Part shown: positions 31,766-44,118 of the stretch, in pieces
How positions within the stretch are numbered: the first letter of the stretch is position 1
Layout: each line of letters begins with the position of its first letter
Source: Adiantum capillus-veneris
Lineage: Eukaryota > Streptophyta > Polypodiopsida > Polypodiales > Pteridaceae
Reading direction: 5' to 3'
NCBI GenBank assembly: GCA_014529385.2
Contig: CM043956.1
Location: forward strand, 61,968,620 to 62,032,619
DNA: 64,000 nucleotides
Program-made: the position numbers and the translations under genes
Notes under the pieces: model-generated
The model's database searches: none
Seen by the model: the letters and a program-made list of their open reading frames with translations, nothing else
Told to the model about the DNA's origin: nothing

Positions 31766-32829
31766 ATGGAAGCCGGATGGGAAAGATGCAAACACCTCAA
31801 TTTATGTCCAAAAGGTTGATTTTTTTAAATTGGCATTCGAATGATGCACCTGAGGTTGCTACATGAGGGCAATGTGAATGGCCGCATGTTGTTAATAATA
31901 GAATAAAGAAATGCTATTTTAATCAGTTATAAAAGGCGAGCTGGCGTTGTTTCAAAAGGGCGGGCAACGAGTTGCAAGAAAAAAAGTGCCATTGATGAGA
32001 AGTTGCAGATCACAAGAAGAGAAAGATGGTCTACACGAGAGGACGAGGTCATGAACAGAGCTAACGAGCATGAGAGGGAGAAAATCAGAGGATGAGATGA
32101 CGGATTTGACAGCAAAGACTAGGAGCAGAGCACCAAAGGCAACAAAAACCATCTAGAGAGTGACCAAGGATTAGAGATTCTAGTAGGAGAGGTTATCGTG
32201 CAATTAGACAGAGCACGCAATTGCAGACCATACAAAGGAGCGTAATAAAGAGGAATTGACAGTGAGTAAGAGAAGGAGTGCTGCCAAACCACTAAGCGAG
32301 AAGATGAGGAGAGGATGTTGAGAAGCAGAGTTTTTAAAAAAATTAAAAATCAAAGTTTTTAAAAGAGATCTAGGGGTGATTCCCATGCCAATTCTTGGCT
32401 CTACAAGCCATTATAGACGCGACTAAAGGATTGTTTTAAAGCATCAGCTAGTTGGTTGATGGGAAGTTTGGAAGGGTCTTTTTGACAATAAAGAGAAAGC
32501 TTGAATACAAAGGAGCAAGGGAAGTCAAAGAAGCGAGTAGTGCCACGTCAAAGAAATGGGAGGCGAGATATTGTGTTCTTGTGCTCTGTCAACAAAGGGT
32601 ATCGTTTTTGTACCTATTACTTGTGTTTGAACATTTAGTTGGATTTCTTGGGTTTTATGGTTGTAGTTTAATTCTGGTTGATCTTTAAGTTGACAACAAT
32701 AAGAATTTGAGTTCAAAAGTGTCGCTTGTATCTTTGAGATATTATTTTGTGTCATTTCTCTCACCAGTTACCATAGCAAGCAACCGGATGTCGATCCTGG
32801 CTCACTAATTGCACTTGTTTTTCTTGACA
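31766..32829 (+). repeat. Chromovirus 3' LTR, second part (end uncertain)
   Basis: This continues the LTR interrupted at 26352. A TATA box (TATAAAA, 31928-31934) fits an LTR promoter. I place the end at TTGACA (32829) because TGTCA ... TGACA would form the usual inverted ends. Without a 5' LTR this cannot be confirmed. The implied LTR length is about 1.24 kb. Confidence 0.4.
31928..31934 (+). promoter_or_regulatory. Probable LTR TATA box
   Basis: TATAAAA followed by GGCGAGC in the presumed chromovirus LTR. Confidence 0.45.
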
Positions 32830-33420
32830 GCGTTGTCCATTGGAAACAGATCGAAACTACTACCAGTAGAGATAATTAGCCTTGCTAACTTCAATATCAC
32901 CAAATTACAGCGAAATACTAATGTTGATGTTGAACTTGGAAAGCATTGTTGCAAGCACTAGCTTTGCCAATTTCACATGCATATTGAAAAGATCGTGTCT
33001 TGTTCGATTGTGAAAAATCATAAAATTTTATGAAATTTATCTCTTGCGTACTTGCCGTTGATTGGTCGGCTACTTTCTCTTTACTTCTTGCTACAACTTT
33101 TGAAGTGTTCTGCAATTTTTCAAATTTATAAAAATTATTTGCTTCATTTTTTCCTTCAATACTTCACCAACAGCCGGAGCTTTACTTGCTTTTACTCACT
33201 GAGAAGCAAGAAGAAAATGGATGTCACCAAGGGGGGGGTGGGGGGGGGGGGTTGTGGGCACCCTCTTGACCTCCCTACCATCCTATATATAGGCTCTTTG
33301 GCTCTTAGGCCAAGCCAAATTAAGGATCTCCAATCCACATTTAAGCAATCGAGGCCCTTTGTTTGAGGACATATCAAACAAGCGCCAAATTGTTTGGACA
33401 TGTGACCGAACACCACATTT
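32830..33420. other. No recognisable feature
   Basis: No gene is seen. A G-rich run (GGGGGGGGTGGGGGGGGGGG-like) lies near 33231-33251. Confidence 0.5.
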
Positions 33421-33536
33421 GTAGTTTATTTTTTGCCTAGCTCGTGTATTGATACTCTATTTAAATCCTAATTCTATTGTAGTTTATTATTTTGTAGCTA
33501 CTTTAGTGATACTCTATGTAAATCCTAATTCTAGAG
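33421..33536 (+). repeat. 58-bp tandem duplication
   Basis: Two direct copies with period 58, each running from GTAGTTTATT to AAATCCTAATTCTA. It lies upstream of a TATA-like GGTATAAAGG at about 33624, so the area may be an old solo LTR; this is weak. Confidence 0.65.
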
Positions 33537-34762
33537 TAGCAGGTCAATTCCCTGAGTTGTAATGCTGTCATGATAATTGTAAAGGTCCGTGTGAGTCGGC
33601 CACTTGCCATTTAGAAATCCCTAGGTATAAAGGTCAATAACTTTAATGTGAAAGGAGGCTTATCGAGAGAAGAAGAAGGGAGCTCAAAAAACGTACGCTC
33701 AAGCTACGAGCTGCTCCGATTTGTAATCGGCGCAACTAACGAATGGGTAATCAATTTTCACATCCGAAAGTTGCATTGTGTTCCTCTCTCTTTGCTCTTT
33801 AAATAAAGTTCTTTTGTGGCCCTCTCTTCAATCTCTCTTTCTCTCTCTACTTCTTCATACACCCTTAGCCCCTACACACGCAATCACAAGCATACATGCA
33901 GAAGCCCACACATGCTGTCGATCAATCTCTCTCTCACTCTCATAACTATACACAACTACGTGACACACACACACACACCCAGTTTCTCGCTCTCTCTCTC
34001 TCTAATTATTGCGCTCCAAAATAAGTCTTACGATCTCTCTCTACACACACATACACACACCACAGACTATCTCTCCCTCTGTCTCTTGGCAATGTCTAGC
34101 GACCCCTCGGTTCCCCTTAATTGCCTGGCCGGTCCGCACACACTCACAACCCTCCTCTGGCGGCGTTCTTATTTGAATTCCTCCTCTGGTGCCACTTGTC
34201 AAGCTCTCACTCTCCCCCTCACTAACTCTCCTAAAAACCCCTCATCTTGGCCATGGTCTCTATTACCTGCTCTTTCACATTCATTTTCATGAGAGGATAA
34301 ATTTTAATGTGGTAAAGATAATCTCAAGGGACCTTAAAGATCTATCTCCATGAAGTTTTGAACTCAAGACCTCTCTTACTCTCTCTAATGATGTCTTGAA
34401 ACCCCACCAATCCTCTCCCAGTTTTTAAGTCAAAATTGGAAGCTTTAACCAGCAATTACACTAAAACTTGTGTAAATTTCCCCTACTTCCTCAAAAGCAA
34501 GCTCAAAAGCTAACTGGGATTTTCCAGTTTCAATCGCTTAAAGTAAATTGCACTCTGTTTCTTTTTATTACAGTTTAAAATTGTGTAAATTTTCCCTCTT
34601 TGCTTAACACTAGGTTGGTAATGGGACACTTTTAAGTCCTGTTAAGTGACCATTTTCCTTGAATTATGTCAAGAGTTTCAAAATGGATTTTGAGGTGCTA
34701 TCTGTCTAGAAAGTTGTCCCATGAGCTGAAAAAAACTTGACATTTTTTTGGAATATCAATTC
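33537..34762. other. No gene; pyrimidine-rich low-complexity DNA
   Basis: Contains CT-rich and CA-rich stretches (33815-34110) that leave a 158-codon frame of Ser, Leu and Thr runs, which I judge an artefact. The rest shows nothing. Confidence 0.55.
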
Positions 34763-35309
34763 TGTCAAGGCTAGGGACTTGCTACGCGCCGTGTGCGAGC
34801 CACAAAGGCTCCTAGCACACAGTCATACAACAGACAAGCTCACAAGGAAGAATGGTGTGTCACTCACCTTCCTGCATAGTTGCTAATGAAGGATTCCCGC
34901 ACCGCGAAGAAGAGGGAGACGCTGCTACGCCGCGCTCAACCGCCTCGCCGCCGTCGTGCCGCCGCAACGCTCGATCACACACACACACTCTCACACTCTC
35001 TCTCACACGTACACACACACACACAAGGAGATGGTGAAGGAGAAGGTGGAGATGGAGCAAGAGCGGCTTCTATTGCACTATGAGAGAATGAGTAAAAATT
35101 AGGTTTAGTGGCTTTTATATGAGCTCACCCCATTCACACTTGGGCGCCCATACTTAGCCAACTAACTCCTTGAATATTCCAGTTAGAGTGCGCCTGTCAT
35201 TGGCGATCACCCTTATCCTGTTCCTATTGGTCCGACAAGCCTGGTACCTGACTCTAAATAATACAATGTTTATAGATAATAGGGTGTCCGTGTGCCGTGA
35301 GGGTTAACA
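34763..35309 (-). repeat. 3' LTR of the large gypsy
   Basis: 547 bp, homologous to 55783-56329 and, more distantly, to the LTRs of the element at 17437. It includes (CA)n runs and the TATA box at 35113-35119. Confidence 0.92.
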
Positions 35310-35311
35310 TG

Positions 35312-35322
35312 CCCCCCTTCCT
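35312..35322 (-). other. Polypurine tract
   Basis: On the minus strand AGGAAGGGGGG, 2 bp before the 3' LTR, identical to that of the non-autonomous relative. Confidence 0.85.
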
Positions 35323-36644
35323 GATGTAGATTCCGTCCTCGGAAGCTATCCAGTTGAAGCTCGTTCGTCGAGATGGAAGAGCAGTCGACATGGATGTGCG
35401 TAGCCTTCTTCAATCACTGCAAAATCAAACAACATTGCCACAGTAATTGCATTCTCATATACAATTAAAAATCATATGCAATAGACAGACAAATTGATTG
35501 GTAACAGAATTTTAGACAATTTGTCAGCAATAAACTTTAAATTGCAATATAATCAAATGCATAAAGAGATGTAAAGGTAAAAAATTAAACAAGTCCGAGG
35601 TCGCTAATTTAACGGTCAAAAGGCACTAGAGCTCAACTATTAATACCATGGGTAACTTCTCAATTTTCTCTAGTCAATTAAGTTGTTTAATCGCGAGAGC
35701 CAAGTATTTGATATTCGAGGGCTGACTAGAGGCTATACCTAGAAGACCTTGTAGTTAAGCTATGATAAAAGGAATTTCTCATGAAATCATCGCCTGACTG
35801 ATTACCTTTTCTTTGACCCCCCAAAGTCTTTTCACATTGATTCAATTTTGATGTGTGTGCTTATTTTGTATGCCTTGGGTTTTTTGCTTTTCAAGGAAAA
35901 GCGCCCACATTGGGAACCTCTAGGGCTCTAGTACCATAGGCGATACATGTGAGTGAAGTACCAATTTAAGCAGGGATTTCTCTTCTAGCTTAAAATTTTA
36001 CATTGTGGCACTTTGATTTTTTGTTTGTTCATTTTCAGCATTTTAATTTTGTAACTTTGGGGGGTCATATAACACTGTTACCCTCCCTAGGCTCATCACA
36101 TTAGTAAACTCCCTTTATAATACTTAAGCTAAAGGTCAATAGGGTTAAGCCCACTAGAAAGCCCTAGTACATTTCACACAATGCTGCCTAAATCGGATTA
36201 AGAACCTAAGTAACCATTGCGTATTAGGAAGGCATTCCCCATGGTATTAAGAGAAGATTTCTAATACCTAGCTTGGTCAAACTAGCTTAGTCGGACTGCT
36301 TGATTTTTAAACCTAGACAAGTGATTATGACAAAACATTACATTGAATTAAATGTTTGATACTAAGCAAATGCGCTGAATATTATGCTACCAATCACAAT
36401 CAAAGCAGACAAACATGGATGCAAAAAAATAAGGGCAATGTTAATGGACATAAAACACTTGTATGTGTTGATGGTCGCGCTTGATTTGAAGTGTAAACGA
36501 GAGAAAGGTTCCATGAAGGTCCAAATCCTATCAACATCAACACGCTCCTGTACACACTAGGAAACAAAAGGAATACCTCCAGGAGGCACATTAGTGGGAA
36601 AAGGTACCAACACTTATTGAACACAACAAAAAACATAAGGAATC
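35323..36644 (-). other. 3' untranslated region of the large gypsy
   Basis: Collinear with about 20700-22005. Frames present in one copy are stopped in the other, so I call no gene. The CACTA element inserted at its upstream edge. Confidence 0.6.
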
Positions 36645-36785
36645 CACTACAAGAGGCTATTCATATTAGCGACGCTCACACAGCGACGCTCAAAAAAAAA
36701 AATCCCGGCGTCGCTATGAGCGTCGCAAATTTCCAAAGAAATTTGCGACGCGCATAGCGACGCTCATAGGGACGCTGACTGGGCT
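36645..36785 (+). repeat. Left CACTA terminus and subterminal repeats
   Basis: The CACTACAAGAGG end is followed by several direct and inverted copies of AGCGACGCTCA. In En/Spm such repeats bind the TNPA protein that brings the ends together. Confidence 0.85.
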
Positions 36786-36867
36786 AAAAAAATAACAGAG
36801 CGCGCCCAAAAACTCAGATCTCAGATCTGAGTTTTTCGGCGCCCTCAAGCAAGGAGCAGGTAACGCT

Positions 36868-36897
36868 CTCTCTCTCTCTCTCTCTCTTTTTCTTCTC

Positions 36898-36931
<34 letters not shown>

Positions 36932-37062
36932 CACACACGAGGAGAGGAAGGAGAGCCAGGTATGCTCCTTCCCTCTCCTCACTCTCATGTTCCCTTCCCC
37001 TCTTTCTCTCTCCCTCTCTCTCTCTCTCTCACACACACACATACACACACACACATAGTGTT

Positions 37063-37116
<54 letters not shown>

Positions 37117-37345
37117 TACAAACATAAACAAAAACGCACACACACATACATAAACAAAGAATGCACACACATTGAGAGAGGAAAAGAGAGAGAGAGCATG
37201 CATAAACAAAAAACGCACGCATTGAGAGAGGAAAAGAGAGAGAGAACATGCATAAACAAAAAACGCACACATTGAGAGAGGAAAAGAGAGAGAAAACATG
37301 CATACGATCCAAAAAAACGCACACATTGAGAGAGAAAGAGAGAGA
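36868..37345 (+). repeat. CT/CA/GA microsatellites and 50-bp tandem repeats
   Basis: (CT)n, (CA)n and (GA)n runs are followed at 37160-37345 by four copies of a 50-bp unit containing CACACATTGAGAGAGGAAAA. Overlapping long frames on both strands are composition artefacts. Confidence 0.85.
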
Positions 37346-37530
37346 AACTAATTTAACGTCGTAGGAAACTAATTAAAATTAAAAGACCTAAAGATCTAGC
37401 CGACGAGGAGTTGAACTCAAGACCTATTATTCAAGAGGGAAATGGCATAACCAATCTATCATACTTGGCATGGGTGATAGAAAGGTTATACCATTTATCT
37501 CTTTTTATTGGCACACACATCCACACACGC

Positions 37531-37732
37531 GCACACACACAAGAAGAAGAGAGTTATAACGTCGTAGGAAACTATCCTAAAAGACGTTAAAGATTAGGTT
37601 AGATGTAGACTTACGTTAAATTAGATTTAGGTTTATTTAAGTTAAATTAGATTAGATTTAGGTTTATTTTTAATTAGATTTACGTTTATTTACGCTAGAT
37701 TTAGATTTACGTTATATTAGATTAGATTTAGG
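37531..37732 (+). repeat. Repeat flanking the captured fragment (left)
   Basis: About 110 bp (AAGAAGAAGAGAGTT ... AACGTCGTAGGAAACTA) plus an AT-rich TTACGTTAGATTTAG-type stretch. These recur at 38171-38380 on the other side of the captured fragment in the same orientation, though the two blocks are in reversed order. Confidence 0.7.
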
Positions 37733-37737
37733 TCTCC

Positions 37738-38094
37738 ATAGACTGCGATGCCTGCATGAAGCGGGTGAAGAAAGCCCTCAATGGAATATAGGGTATTGTT
37801 GCCTTCACTCATGGTGGGCTCCGTCGATCCAAAAGTACTGGTGAAATGTCTTCAGAAGATAGGGAAGAAGGTGGATCTTCAAGGCGGCAAGAGTCACTAC
37901 ATCCCCGACACAATGACCATCTAGACAACCTCTAGTCATTCAATAGCAACTTCAAAGTTAGTAACAAGAGCAAGAACGGTCTAAAGGGCCAATTGCTGTC
38001 GTTAGATGTGGATGGAGATGAGGCAGCGTCACCGCCGGAAGTTAACTCTCACATCTTTAGTGATGAGAATGCCAACTCTTGCCGAGTTATGTGA
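37738..38094 (+). pseudogene. Captured HIPP-type heavy-metal-associated protein fragment
   Basis: The sequence from 37741 encodes CDACMKRVKKALNGI, the CxxC metal-binding loop and first helix of an HMA domain (PF00403). After a stop and frameshift it continues at 37814 as VGSVDPKVLVKCLQKIGKK, the end of the same domain. Another stop (37921) and a further frame change follow. The tail ends in CRVM and TGA at 38092-38094, a CaaX box for isoprenylation. HMA plus CaaX is the signature of plant HIPPs, which bind metals or act in stress responses. An upstream AG resembles an intron acceptor, so genomic DNA was probably captured. The piece is clearly non-functional as a protein. Confidence 0.75.
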
Positions 38095-38170
38095 AAAATT
38101 ATGTGTTAAATCAGTTTTAAGGTTCTTATAATCCCTGTTAGTTTAGTTCTTTGTTTTTAATATAACATAA

Positions 38171-38380
38171 TTTACGTTAGATTTAGATTTATGTTATATT
38201 AGATTAGACTTAGGTTTATTTATGTTTACCCACACACACACACACACACACAAGAAGAAGAGAGTTTTAACGTCGTAGGAAACTATCCCAAAAGACGTTA
38301 AAGATTAGGTTAGATGTAGACTTACGTTAAATTAGATTTAGGTTTATTTTTAGTTAGATTTACGCTTATTTACATTAGAT
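38171..38380 (+). repeat. Repeat flanking the captured fragment (right)
   Basis: Counterpart of 37531-37732. The AT-rich block comes first (38171-38220), then the AAGAAGAAGAGAGTT ... CGTCGTAGGAAACTA block (38241-38380). Confidence 0.7.
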
Positions 38381-38667
38381 CGAGTCCACGCAAGAATTAC
38401 TTACGATTTAGGGTTTAGAGTTAGACGAACAGTGAAAAGATCTACTGTGAAAAGATGTTAAGATGCTGTGAAGTGCTACAGCTAGAGAAGAGGCAAAGGG
38501 GTTTTGTCCACTACATGCAGTATCATGTAGACGTGGGTCTGTAGATTTCTTGTACCCACAAATATAGGTATTGACCAATAAAGACGAGATTATAACCCGG
38601 TGGTTCTGATCTCCGTGCACCTCTAGACCGAGGTGTGCGGGGATTGGACATAACTAGAGAATGTGAG

Positions 38668-38670
<3 letters not shown>

Positions 38671-38740
<70 letters not shown>

Positions 38741-38743
38741 TAA
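38671..38743 (+). repeat. (GA)n microsatellite
   Basis: Nearly pure GA run just upstream of the transposase gene. Confidence 0.9.
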
Positions 38744-38805
38744 GACGAAGAATGCCAATAGAATATTAAATTTGTTGTCCAGGTTATAAGATTTTTATCC
38801 TCATT

Positions 38806-41800
38806 ATGAGTAGTGACGAGGATGTGGGACCGTCCAACCGAAACACCTATCTCTCAACGAGGGTCTTATGTCCTTGTAATCAATGCAAGCATGCTGTGCG
38901 ACGGACAAGACGTGTTTCTTTGTAGCACGTTCACGAATTTGGCGAGTTCGATCCATCTATTATAAATCGAGTTGTTGCCAATTATAACTCGTCGGACTCT
39001 GACGCTGGCCAACAAGCAGCAATCTTGCAACCCAATAGACGTGTTCGCAGGCGCTTTGGTCAAGCAGCATATGTGAGGCCACAAGATGTAGCCTCTGACA
39101 GCTCGGGGGATGATCATGCAGAGCACATTCCCAACGAGGCAATGTTTGAGCCCGAGATTGATGAAATGATCGAGACGATCATGGATTCAGAAAGGCTTAT
39201 CTATGATGATATGAAAAGTGAAGCCGATACGCCATTGTATAATGGAGCACGTATGTCTAGATTGAAAGCACTCCTGGTTCTTCTCAACATGCAGGCAAAG
39301 TTTGGATGGAGTGACACTAGCGTCACAGCGCTTTTCAGGTGATCTATTACAATTAGTTTACTTTAATAAAACTCTAAATGTATAATGATCTGATAGATTT
39401 TTACACGACTGTATCGTATTTTTATGTTGTGTAGATTGCTTAAAGAGCACATACTACCAGCTGATAATGTGATGCCAGATTCCCGAGATGAAGCAAGAAA
39501 GATTTTGCAAAACTTGGGGATGGATTACAATTCTATCCACGCTTGTCCTAATGACTGCATTCTTTTCAGAGGGGAATACATAGACATGGAGAAGTGTCCG
39601 AAATGTGATTCCGAAAGATATCGAGTAGATCTCCACGGGACAAAAATTCCACAAAAGGTTTTGTGACATTTTCCTCTGCTTCCTCGCATCAAGCATTTCT
39701 TCGAATGTAAGTCCATGGCCGCCCTAGCATGATGGCATGAGGAGAATAAATCTTTGGATGGTGTGCTACGAATTCCTGCAGATTGCGCAGCCTGGCAACA
39801 TATAGATGGAACATGGTCGGATTTTGCCAGGGAAGCTCAAAATTTGCGCTCAGGCCTCTGGCTATGGATGGCGTAAATCCATTTGGTCAAAGATCAACAT
39901 CTTACAGTGTATGGCCCGTTGTCATCGTCAACTACAACATTCCCCCGTGGTTGACTACGAAGAAGGGGCACCTATGGCTAAGCTTGATTGTGCCAGGGCG
40001 ATATAAAGTGGAGAATATGGATGTGTATCTTTGTCCACTATTGGAAGAGCTACAACAATTGTGGATTGGCATAGAGGTGGTGGATATGAGCCGACACACA
40101 GGACGACGAAAAGCTTTGATCAGAGGCATTCTAATGTGGACCATGCATGACTATCCCGGGCTAACAGAATGCTCAGGTGATCTATTGACACTCCTCACTC
40201 AGACACTGTAAATCTTGTTTTTTCCCATAGTTGATCTATTATCATGTGTATACATGCAGGGCTTCAAACAAGCGGATACAGAGCATGTGTCACATGTGGA
40301 CCTAGACTGAATGCACGTAGGGCGTCCTCACTAAAGAAGCAAATCTACGAAGGTCATCAAGCGTATCTTCCAGAGAATCATGTGTTACGCGACGGGTTTT
40401 TGGGAAGAGAGCCACCAAGGATGTCTGCACAAGCATGGTTAGAGCAGAAGGAGATGTGCGATGACGGATTGCCTCCAGGGATGAAGAGACTATCTCTATG
40501 GTACGAGTTACCATACTGGCCCCGACTCATGATCAATCACTTGCTCGATCCAATGCACATATTCAAGAATGTGGGTAATCTACTATGGGACCATTTGACC
40601 CGCAAGAAAGATACTTTGGGAGCCAGAGTTGACCTTAGAAATGTGGATCGTATGGAGCAATATTGGCCGCAAACAGCGTCTGATGGATCGATAAAACTCC
40701 CTAAAGCACCATGGATTTTCAGAGGAGCCCAAGAACGCAAAGTAAAAGAGACCATTCGATCTTTGCGGACCCCCACTGGCGTAATGCACTCGCTCCGAAC
40801 GTGTTTTACTAAAGACGGAAAGCTTACCAGTTTGAAGTCACACGATTGGCATAAAATGTGTCAGGTACGTTCATAGTGGACTCTAATATCATTGCATAAA
40901 ATGTGGACTTTAATATCATTGGTGCACATACTTTACAGTTTATTTTACCGGTTGCCATTGAGGGATGTTTGTCTCTCGACATCCGTAACACAATCTACAA
41001 ACTTGCAAAGCTGGTGCAATGGATCTCACAAAAGGAGATCAACGTAGACTCCATAACATTTGCCAAACTAAATGCTGCGGAGCTTGTGTGCATGTTTGAG
41101 AAACATTTTCCTACTACCATGCTAACCATTCAGGTGCATCTTCTTGTTCACATAGTTGATGAGGTGGAAATAGCTGGCACAGTTCATTCCAGATGGATGT
41201 TCTTCTTAGAACGTTTCATGAAAACGCTTAAGGGATATGTGCGTCAAAAGGCACGTCCGGAGGGTAGCATGGCAGAAGGTTGGTTGGTATCAGAGTCCCT
41301 AGTGTACATTGGAGAGTGGCTATACAGATTTGATAAAGCCCGGGACACGCTATGGTGAACCATAGATGATGAGCGCATATCTAGGATTGTCACGTGCAAT
41401 CTCGGTGTTGAGAAGAAGATGACGGAAGATCTAGAGGCTAAAATCAACCGATTTTGCATGCTTCACAATCCAGTGATGCAAAAGTGGATTTCACAATATG
41501 AGGATGCAAAGCAAGAGCGACAAAGGGCACGAATCGAGTGGAGACGGGGAAGACGACCATCGATGCACTATCCGACGGGTCTGGAGAGCCTACCAACCTT
41601 CATGAGCTTAAGATGGTTGCACAACCAATTGAAAAGCGCACAACAATGCGGTGACGAAGTGACTGAGGAAGAGTGGGAGTACTCTCGGGGTTGCGCAACC
41701 AAGGTAAGTTTGCAATGTACGACATGCTAGTGACTTTATTTCTAAACGTTTGAACGGCCACTCATAATCTTTGTTTGTTGTAGTATAAGTCATACACAGC

Positions 41801-42536
41801 AGCATGGTATAAAGGTCGACATTTTAGGGTGGAACGGATCGACAAAAAGCATTTTACTCAAGATTGTGGAATCATGGCAAAATTTGAACAGTCTAGTCGA
41901 CGACGTTCCTCTGATGCAGATCCTGTGGTGGCGGAACTCACTTACTTCGGCACGCTGCAAGAGATTTTGAGGATCGATTACAGAGGATTTTTTGTCGACT
42001 TGTTCGACGTGCAATGGTTCAAGATGATCATGGAGGGTCGCAACGCTACTGTGCGTAGAGGAGAGTCTGGTTTTCTTGAGGTGGATTCTACTAAGAAATG
42101 GACTGACCTAAGAGACACTTTCGTACTACCAGAGCATTGTGAACAAGTAAGTAGGTAAATAGTTAACATCCCCCTTTTACAAGTTATGTGCTTGAAAGCT
42201 CTCATGTAAGTTATGTGGCTCTGGCAGGTAATATTTCATCCTACAAAGTCTACATCAAACTGGTGGTACGTCATAGAGGTAGCCCCTCGTAGTGCAAGGA
42301 CGTATGAAGGCTACCATGTGCCAATCACAACGGCATCAATGGAGGAGATCAGAGAAGATGCTCAATCAGAAGCCGCTGTGGTGGTGCCAGACGAGCATCA
42401 AGATGCTACTACTCTATATGGGGTGCATGCAGAGGAGCTACAAAATGAAACAAAGGATATGTGTTTAAACGGAGAGCTCTATATAGATATAGGAAGTTAT
42501 GCTGAGTTATGCGAGGATGAGAGAGAGATCTCTTAA
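38806..42536 (+). pseudogene. CACTA transposase, tnp2 type (six exons, interrupted)
   Basis: Proposed exons: 38806-39338, 39435-40176, 40260-40864, 40939-41703, 41784-42146 and 42228-42536; all introns are GT-AG and joins restore known motifs. Exon 1 starts with a transposase-associated zinc-binding remnant (CPCNQC). Exons 1-3 hold the Transposase_21 core (LPADNVMPDSRDEARKIL, CPNDCILFRGEY, WPVVIVNYNIPPW, ACVTCGPR, LDPMHIFKNVGN). Exon 4 holds DUF4218 (LPVAIEGCLSL, VHLLVHIVDEV, KTLKGYVRQKA) and exons 5-6 DUF4216 (YFGTLQEILRIDYRGF, FDVQWF). Stops lie at 38923 (TAG), 39664, 39737 and 41356 (TGA), with a one-base shift near 39855. The intact protein would bind the ends and cut the DNA in the nucleus. 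Conservation outside the breaks suggests fairly recent loss. Confidence 0.88.
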
Positions 42537-42808
42537 AGCCACAAATATTGTATTTGAACAATTTTGCTCCGTGTTGTAAAAGCTCTGGCTCTCTAAGTAC
42601 CTTCCATGGTGTATAACGCTCTTTTCTACTCGCGCTCACATCTTTTGATTGAAAATTCTGAGTTTTCGACTTGCCTCTTCTATCACTCAATTCATTGCTT
42701 CATTGTATTTATATGCGTCATTACGTCATTGTATTTAATGGTCTTTGCGTCATTGTCTACTCTATTCATTCAATATTAAGTTTAAATATTCGTGTGTTTA
42801 ATGCAGGT

Positions 42809-44118
42809 ATGGATGATGAGGAGTTTCTTTCTTCTTTGTCACCGCAGCAGAGACAGTGGTACGTGGAGCGTCATCGCTCTGGCGCATCATCGCGCGTTCC
42901 TACTCCATCCGCATTTCCCTCTCTTTCGGAGCATTCGGCGCGCTCCGAAGCTTCGGCGTCAACGAGACGATCTTCACACTCGTCTAGACACCGGCGCTCT
43001 AGTGGTGGCGGTGGAGGTTGTTGTGGGGATTCCGCCACCGATGCCTCCACACCGCCTCGTGTTCAACAAGGCTCTTTACCCTCCCCTTCTTTGCCCGCCC
43101 CCACACCAGCCACAGCATCGCCATCTACGCCAGGTTTTGCACGGCTGACTGTTCCTAGCAGCTACACACCTCTACCTACTCCGCCAAGAGCCACCCCACT
43201 CGACACTCCTCGCTTCGGGGCCCAGACGCCGGTGGAGACACCTGACGTCCGTACCCCCATCAACACGCCGCTAGAGACCCCTACCGAGACACCCAGGTTC
43301 ACGCGTCACCGGCCAGAGGGCTTGCCTTACTCCGTCGACTTCAGCGGCGGCATCATCATGGATGATGACGGCAAGAAGGTGATCTTGCGCATGCGTGGTC
43401 TTTGCTCTCAGCTGTTTAGACACTACATACTAAACAAATGGAGTGAAGTACCAAGTGATTTAAAAAACAGAGTCATCAGCATACTTCATGATGAGTTTCC
43501 CATTCCAACACGGGATCAACGCTTCAATGAAGACCTGATGAAGATTTGAATGCGCGAATACTGCAAACACAAGCGTTCCGAAGTGCAAAAAGCAATCAAG
43601 AATGGGTGGAACAGGCCAGATTGGCTGGCCAAAGAAGATTGGAAGAATGCAAAGAAAGCAGCGCGCGAGAATCACGACAAGTGGAAGCAACAAAAGGATG
43701 CAGCCAGAGCGCGAGTAGAGGCAGGGAGCTCACACCACTTGGGGAGCGGTGGATGGGCATCATTTGAGGCCGATTTTGTAAGTGTTTTTGCATTGCTCTT
43801 TATGTTCGATAGTTTAGGGTTTATGAGTTTTTTAATTCTAACATAATGAAATATTTGTATGTTTTGATAGTGGTCGATGACAGGACGTGATCCCACACCG
43901 TACGAGCACGAGTACGCAGGCAGGAAGGGCTTAAACTCCCTGATGGACATTCTCAGTTCTCGCGGCGGCATGGTTAGTATTAGGGTTTACTCTTTTCTAT
44001 TTTTTGTATTGTTTTATAAATGTCGTTATATGTTTATACTTACTGAAAGCTGTCTTATTGTCTTTTTTTGCAGAATCCGACAGATACACCGCTTGGACGC
44101 GATGAGACGTTTGACTAG
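42809..44118 (+). pseudogene. CACTA second protein, Ptta/En/Spm (Transposase_24) type
   Basis: Exons 42809-43777, 43871-43972 and 44074-44118, all with GT-AG introns. The ATG directly follows an intron-acceptor-like TTTAATGCAG, so a 5' untranslated exon is likely. Residues 30-180 are rich in Pro, Ser and Thr. The C-terminal third (KHKRSEVQKAIKNGW, WKNAKKAARENHDKW, SSHHLGSGGWASF) matches the plant Ptta/En/Spm family PF03004, whose members are TNPA-like end-binding proteins. A single in-frame TGA at 43547-43549 splits it. The position downstream of tnp2 on the same strand fits CACTA organisation. Confidence 0.8.

Noticed and set aside
33816-34292. 158-codon plus-strand frame
   Set aside because: Made of CT- and CA-rich low-complexity DNA giving runs of Ser, Leu and His-Thr; no motif and no relative in the window.
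36845-37326. Long overlapping frames on the minus strand with repeated CVFCLCMFSLSF-like text
   Set aside because: They arise from GA/CA microsatellites and a 50-bp tandem repeat inside the CACTA element; several frames are open at once, which is typical of simple repeats.
39783-40211. Separate host gene in the middle of the CACTA element
   Set aside because: The translated text is the central part of the tnp2 transposase in a shifted frame and joins the neighbouring exons through GT-AG introns.
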